DNA of 64,000 nt from Microbacterium sp. SORGH_AS_0428. Lineage in GTDB: Bacteria > Actinomycetota > Actinomycetes > Actinomycetales > Microbacteriaceae. The notes beneath the pieces are model-generated. The model did not search any database. It had not been told where the DNA came from and was given only the letters and a program-made list of their open reading frames with translations. The stretch covers positions 124,001-188,000 of the forward strand of contig NZ_JAVIZT010000001.1 of NCBI RefSeq assembly GCF_031453615.1, read 5' to 3'. Positions 62,084 to 64,000 of this stretch are shown piece by piece. A program made the position numbers and the translations under genes. Position 1 is the first letter of the stretch, and every line of letters begins with the position of its first letter.

Positions 62084-62689
62084 GTGCACACCCCCGACAA
62101 CCCGCTGATCGTCGCCGATGTCGCTGCGTGGCGCGCGTGGCTGGACGAGCACGAGCACGACGATGAGGGTGTGTGGCTCGTGCTTGCCAAGAAGGGCACC
62201 ACCGAGCCCACCACCCTGACCTACGACGGAGCGCTCGACGAGGCGCTGTGCAGCGGCTGGATCGATGGCCAGAAGCGCGGACGTGATGCGGCGACGTTTC
62301 TGCAGCGCTACACGCCGAGACGTCGCGCGTCGCTGTGGTCGCAGCGCAATCTGATGCTGGTCGCCGGTCTCATCGACGCGGGGCGGATGCGGCCGCGCGG
62401 ACAAGCGGAGATCGACCGCGCCAAAGAGGACGGGCGGTGGCAACGCGCCTACGCCGGGTCGGCCACGATCGAGGTGCCCGATGACCTCCTGGCCGCGCTC
62501 GCTGCCGAGCCTGCCGCTGCGGCGCTCTTCGAACGCCTCGACGCGACGAACCGGTACGCGGTCCTGCACCGGGTGGCCACGGCCACGCCGTCGGCGCGAG
62601 CGGGGCGCATCGCGCGGCTCGTCGCGATGCTGGCCGAAGGGAAGACTCCGCACCCTCTGGGAGAGCCGCGCGGCCCGCGGCTCACGTAG
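62084..62689 (+). CDS. YdeI/OmpD-associated family protein
   Basis: 201 residues, GTG start. WRAWLDEHEHDDEGVWLVLA, TLTYDGALDEALCSGWIDGQ and TFLQRYTPRRRASLWSQRN are the YdeI signature; GRMRPRGQAEIDRAKEDGRW and the C-terminal APVP-like domain follow. Soluble; the family is linked to peptide-antibiotic resistance in some bacteria, but no biochemical role is established here. Ends in a TAG stop used by the next gene's -10 hexamer. Confidence 0.85.
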   Translation: MHTPDNPLIVADVAAWRAWLDEHEHDDEGVWLVLAKKGTTEPTTLTYDGALDEALCSGWIDGQKRGRDAATFLQRYTPRRRASLWSQRNLMLVAGLIDAGRMRPRGQAEIDRAKEDGRWQRAYAGSATIEVPDDLLAALAAEPAAAALFERLDATNRYAVLHRVATATPSARAGRIARLVAMLAEGKTPHPLGEPRGPRLT

Positions 62690-62692
62690 GCT
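62687..62692 (+). promoter_or_regulatory. -10 element TAGGCT overlapping the ydeI-like stop, leaderless
   Basis: TAGGCT begins with the TAG stop of the YdeI-like gene and is followed by six bases and the alcohol dehydrogenase ATG at 62699. Confidence 0.55.
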
Positions 62693-62698
62693 CGGATC

Positions 62699-63748
62699 AT
62701 GCTCGCAACCGTCATCCACGCCGCCCGAGACATCCGCGTCGAAGAGGTCCCGCGTCCGCAGTTGTCCACGGGGCGCGACGCGATCGTCCGCGTCGTCGCC
62801 GCGTGCGTGTGCGGCTCGGATCTGTGGCCCTACCGCGGGGTGACGTCGACGGAGCGTCCACACCGCATCGGCCACGAGTTCGTCGGTGTCGTGGAGGAGG
62901 TCGGCGATGCCGTCGAGGACGTCCGCGTCGGCGACTTCGTCATCGCGCCGTTCTACGTGTGCGACGGCACCTGCGTGAACTGCCGCAACGGCGTCAGCAC
63001 CTCCTGCCTGAACGGCGGGTGGTGGGGCAGCGACGTGCGCGAGGACGGCTTCGCCGATGGCGGCCAGGGCGAGTTCGTCCGCGTCCCCCTCGCCGACGGC
63101 ACCCTCGCCGTCGTTCCCGGCCCGGTCGAGGCCGAGGAGATCCCCGGTCTGTTGACGCTGAGCGACGTCATGGGCACGGGGCACCACGCCGCGGTCTCCG
63201 CGGGAGTGGGCCCCGGCGACAGCGTTGCGGTCGTCGGCGACGGCGCCGTCGGCCTGTGCGCGATCATCGCCGCGAAGCGACTGGGCGCGACGACGATCAT
63301 CGCGATGTCTCGTCACCCCGAGCGGCAGGCGCTGGCGCGTGAGTTCGGTGCGACGCACATCGTCGCCGAGCGCGGCGAGGAAGGCATCGAGAAGGTCCGC
63401 GAGCTGACCGACGGCATCGGCGCCGACCGCGTCCTCGAGTGCGTCGGCACGAAGGAATCCATGGACCAGGCGCTGCGCTCGACGCGCCCGGGCGGGATGG
63501 TCGGCTACGTGGGAGTCCCGAACGGTGGTCCCGAGCTGCCCGTGCGCACCATGTTCGGCTCGAACGTCGGCGTCAACGGCGGTGTGGCACCGGTGCGCGG
63601 CTACATCGAGGAACTGCTCCCGGATGTACGATCCGGAGCGATCCGGCCCGGCCTCGTGTTCGATCTCGAGCTTCCGCTGCGCGAGGCCGCCCAGGCGTAC
63701 GCGGCGATGGACGAGCGCCGCGCGACGAAGGTCCTGCTGCGTCCGTGA
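62699..63748 (+). CDS. Zinc-dependent alcohol dehydrogenase family protein
   Basis: 349 residues. GroES-like domain with the catalytic-zinc ligands in ACVCGSDLWPYRG and GHEFVGVVEEVGDAVEDVRVGD, structural zinc four-Cys lobe VCDGTCVNCRNGVSTSC, then the NAD(P) Rossmann motif VAVVGDGAVGLCAIIAAKRL. SRHPERQALAREFGATHIV suggests NADP preference (SRH after the second strand), which is inference. Substrate unknown. Confidence 0.92.
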   Translation: MLATVIHAARDIRVEEVPRPQLSTGRDAIVRVVAACVCGSDLWPYRGVTSTERPHRIGHEFVGVVEEVGDAVEDVRVGDFVIAPFYVCDGTCVNCRNGVSTSCLNGGWWGSDVREDGFADGGQGEFVRVPLADGTLAVVPGPVEAEEIPGLLTLSDVMGTGHHAAVSAGVGPGDSVAVVGDGAVGLCAIIAAKRLGATTIIAMSRHPERQALAREFGATHIVAERGEEGIEKVRELTDGIGADRVLECVGTKESMDQALRSTRPGGMVGYVGVPNGGPELPVRTMFGSNVGVNGGVAPVRGYIEELLPDVRSGAIRPGLVFDLELPLREAAQAYAAMDERRATKVLLRP

Positions 63749-63813
63749 GCCGGCGCGTGGTACGCCCGGCGGGCGAGGGAGTGAGCGAGTCGGTGGCGAC
63801 AGGAGACGACACG

Positions 63814-64000
63814 ATGGCGCAGTCACAAGCGACGACCTGGCTTCTCGTCGACGGGGAGAACATCGACGCGACACTGGGCGGCTCGATCCTCGGCCGCCGC
63901 CCGCAGCCGGACGAGCGTCCGCGCTGGGATCGCCTGCTGGCATTCGTCGAGCGCACCTGGGGAGGGCACGCGCGCGGGCTCTTCTTCCTGAACGCCTCCA
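63814..64000 (+). CDS. NYN-domain protein, 5' part (truncated by window end)
   Basis: 62 codons are visible. ATG 63814 follows AGGAGA; an in-frame GTG at 63781 is possible. TTWLLVDGENIDATLGGSIL has the acidic DGEN start of the NYN (PIN-like) ribonuclease fold, and RWDRLLAFVERTWGGHARGL continues it. Members cut RNA or are unknown small nucleases. The rest lies outside the window. Confidence 0.75.
   Translation, partial: MAQSQATTWLLVDGENIDATLGGSILGRRPQPDERPRWDRLLAFVERTWGGHARGLFFLNAS

Noticed and set aside
61118..63943. A minus-strand open frame of 941 codons antisense to rnhA, YdeI-like and alcohol dehydrogenase genes
   Set aside because: No domains, Arg/Ala-rich composition and the three plus-strand genes all match families; high GC makes stop-free antisense frames common.

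Overview
This window reads as chromosomal DNA of a high-GC actinobacterium in the family Microbacteriaceae, most probably Microbacterium or a close relative. The evidence is the GC content, the frequent GTG starts and TGA stops, the gene order (rnhB, DUF2469, yraN, comM, dprA, xerC, M23, rpsB, tsf, pyrH, frr, cdsA, a block also known from Mycobacterium), the GlgE-type glycogen cluster, and actinobacterial families such as SCO4848-like, DUF3060 and group II truncated globin. I see no prophage, insertion sequence, CRISPR array, plasmid gene or obvious transferred island. It is a compact core-genome region of about 66 genes and two tRNAs, and no gap without a gene exceeds 300 bases.

Layout: 1-5129 DNA maintenance and competence genes (RNase HII, YraN, ComM, a frameshifted DprA, a XerC-type recombinase). 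5150-6264 a lipoprotein and a degenerate LytM-type peptidase. 6392-12199 rpsB-tsf-pyrH-frr-cdsA, then a four-repeat DivIVA-like protein and a secreted SLT-fold protein. 12196-17167 small envelope and unknown genes, an AI-2E family transporter, a composite membrane protein and a thioredoxin-TPR protein. 17258-23620 glgX, glgE and glgB on the minus strand. 23694-28395 cysteine desulfurase, MnmA and LigA. 28402-33479 an acyl-CoA ligase, then gatCAB. 33531-36835 DNA polymerase IV, small genes, and the metallopeptidase-clpS-DUF2017 operon. 36872-37727 tRNA-His, orn and tRNA-Arg. 37814-41026 the divergent YczE/MocR pair and a second SSB. 41043-47239 a lipoprotein, EttA, two thioesterases, a FAD dehydrogenase. 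47242-52571 globin, MscS channel, two-component system, ABC exporter. 52711-60535 PepN, CpfC/HemH, sugar isomerase, Nei glycosylase, a broken PaiB-like gene, an amidohydrolase. 60553-64000 TrhO, RNase HI, YdeI-like protein, a zinc alcohol dehydrogenase and the start of a NYN-domain gene.

Genes are tightly packed. Many neighbours overlap by 1-4 bases (ATGA or TGATG), which points to translational coupling: yraN-comM-dprA, cdsA-DivIVA, glgE-glgB, gatC-gatA-gatB, peptidase-clpS-DUF2017, mscS-globin, histidine kinase-regulator, ABC ATPase-permease. A second recurring design is a TANNNT hexamer followed by 6-7 bases and then directly by the start codon, as expected for leaderless transcripts. At four same-strand junctions the upstream gene's TAG stop is itself the first half of that hexamer.

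The most notable observations are these TAG/-10 junctions, a 71-base near-perfect palindrome between two convergent thioesterase genes, frameshifts in dprA and in a PaiB-like gene (the latter opens one frame into the next gene), a DivIVA-like four-repeat protein, a membrane protein with an internal lipobox, and a Nei-type glycosylase missing one expected zinc-finger cysteine. I found no clear undescribed multi-gene system.
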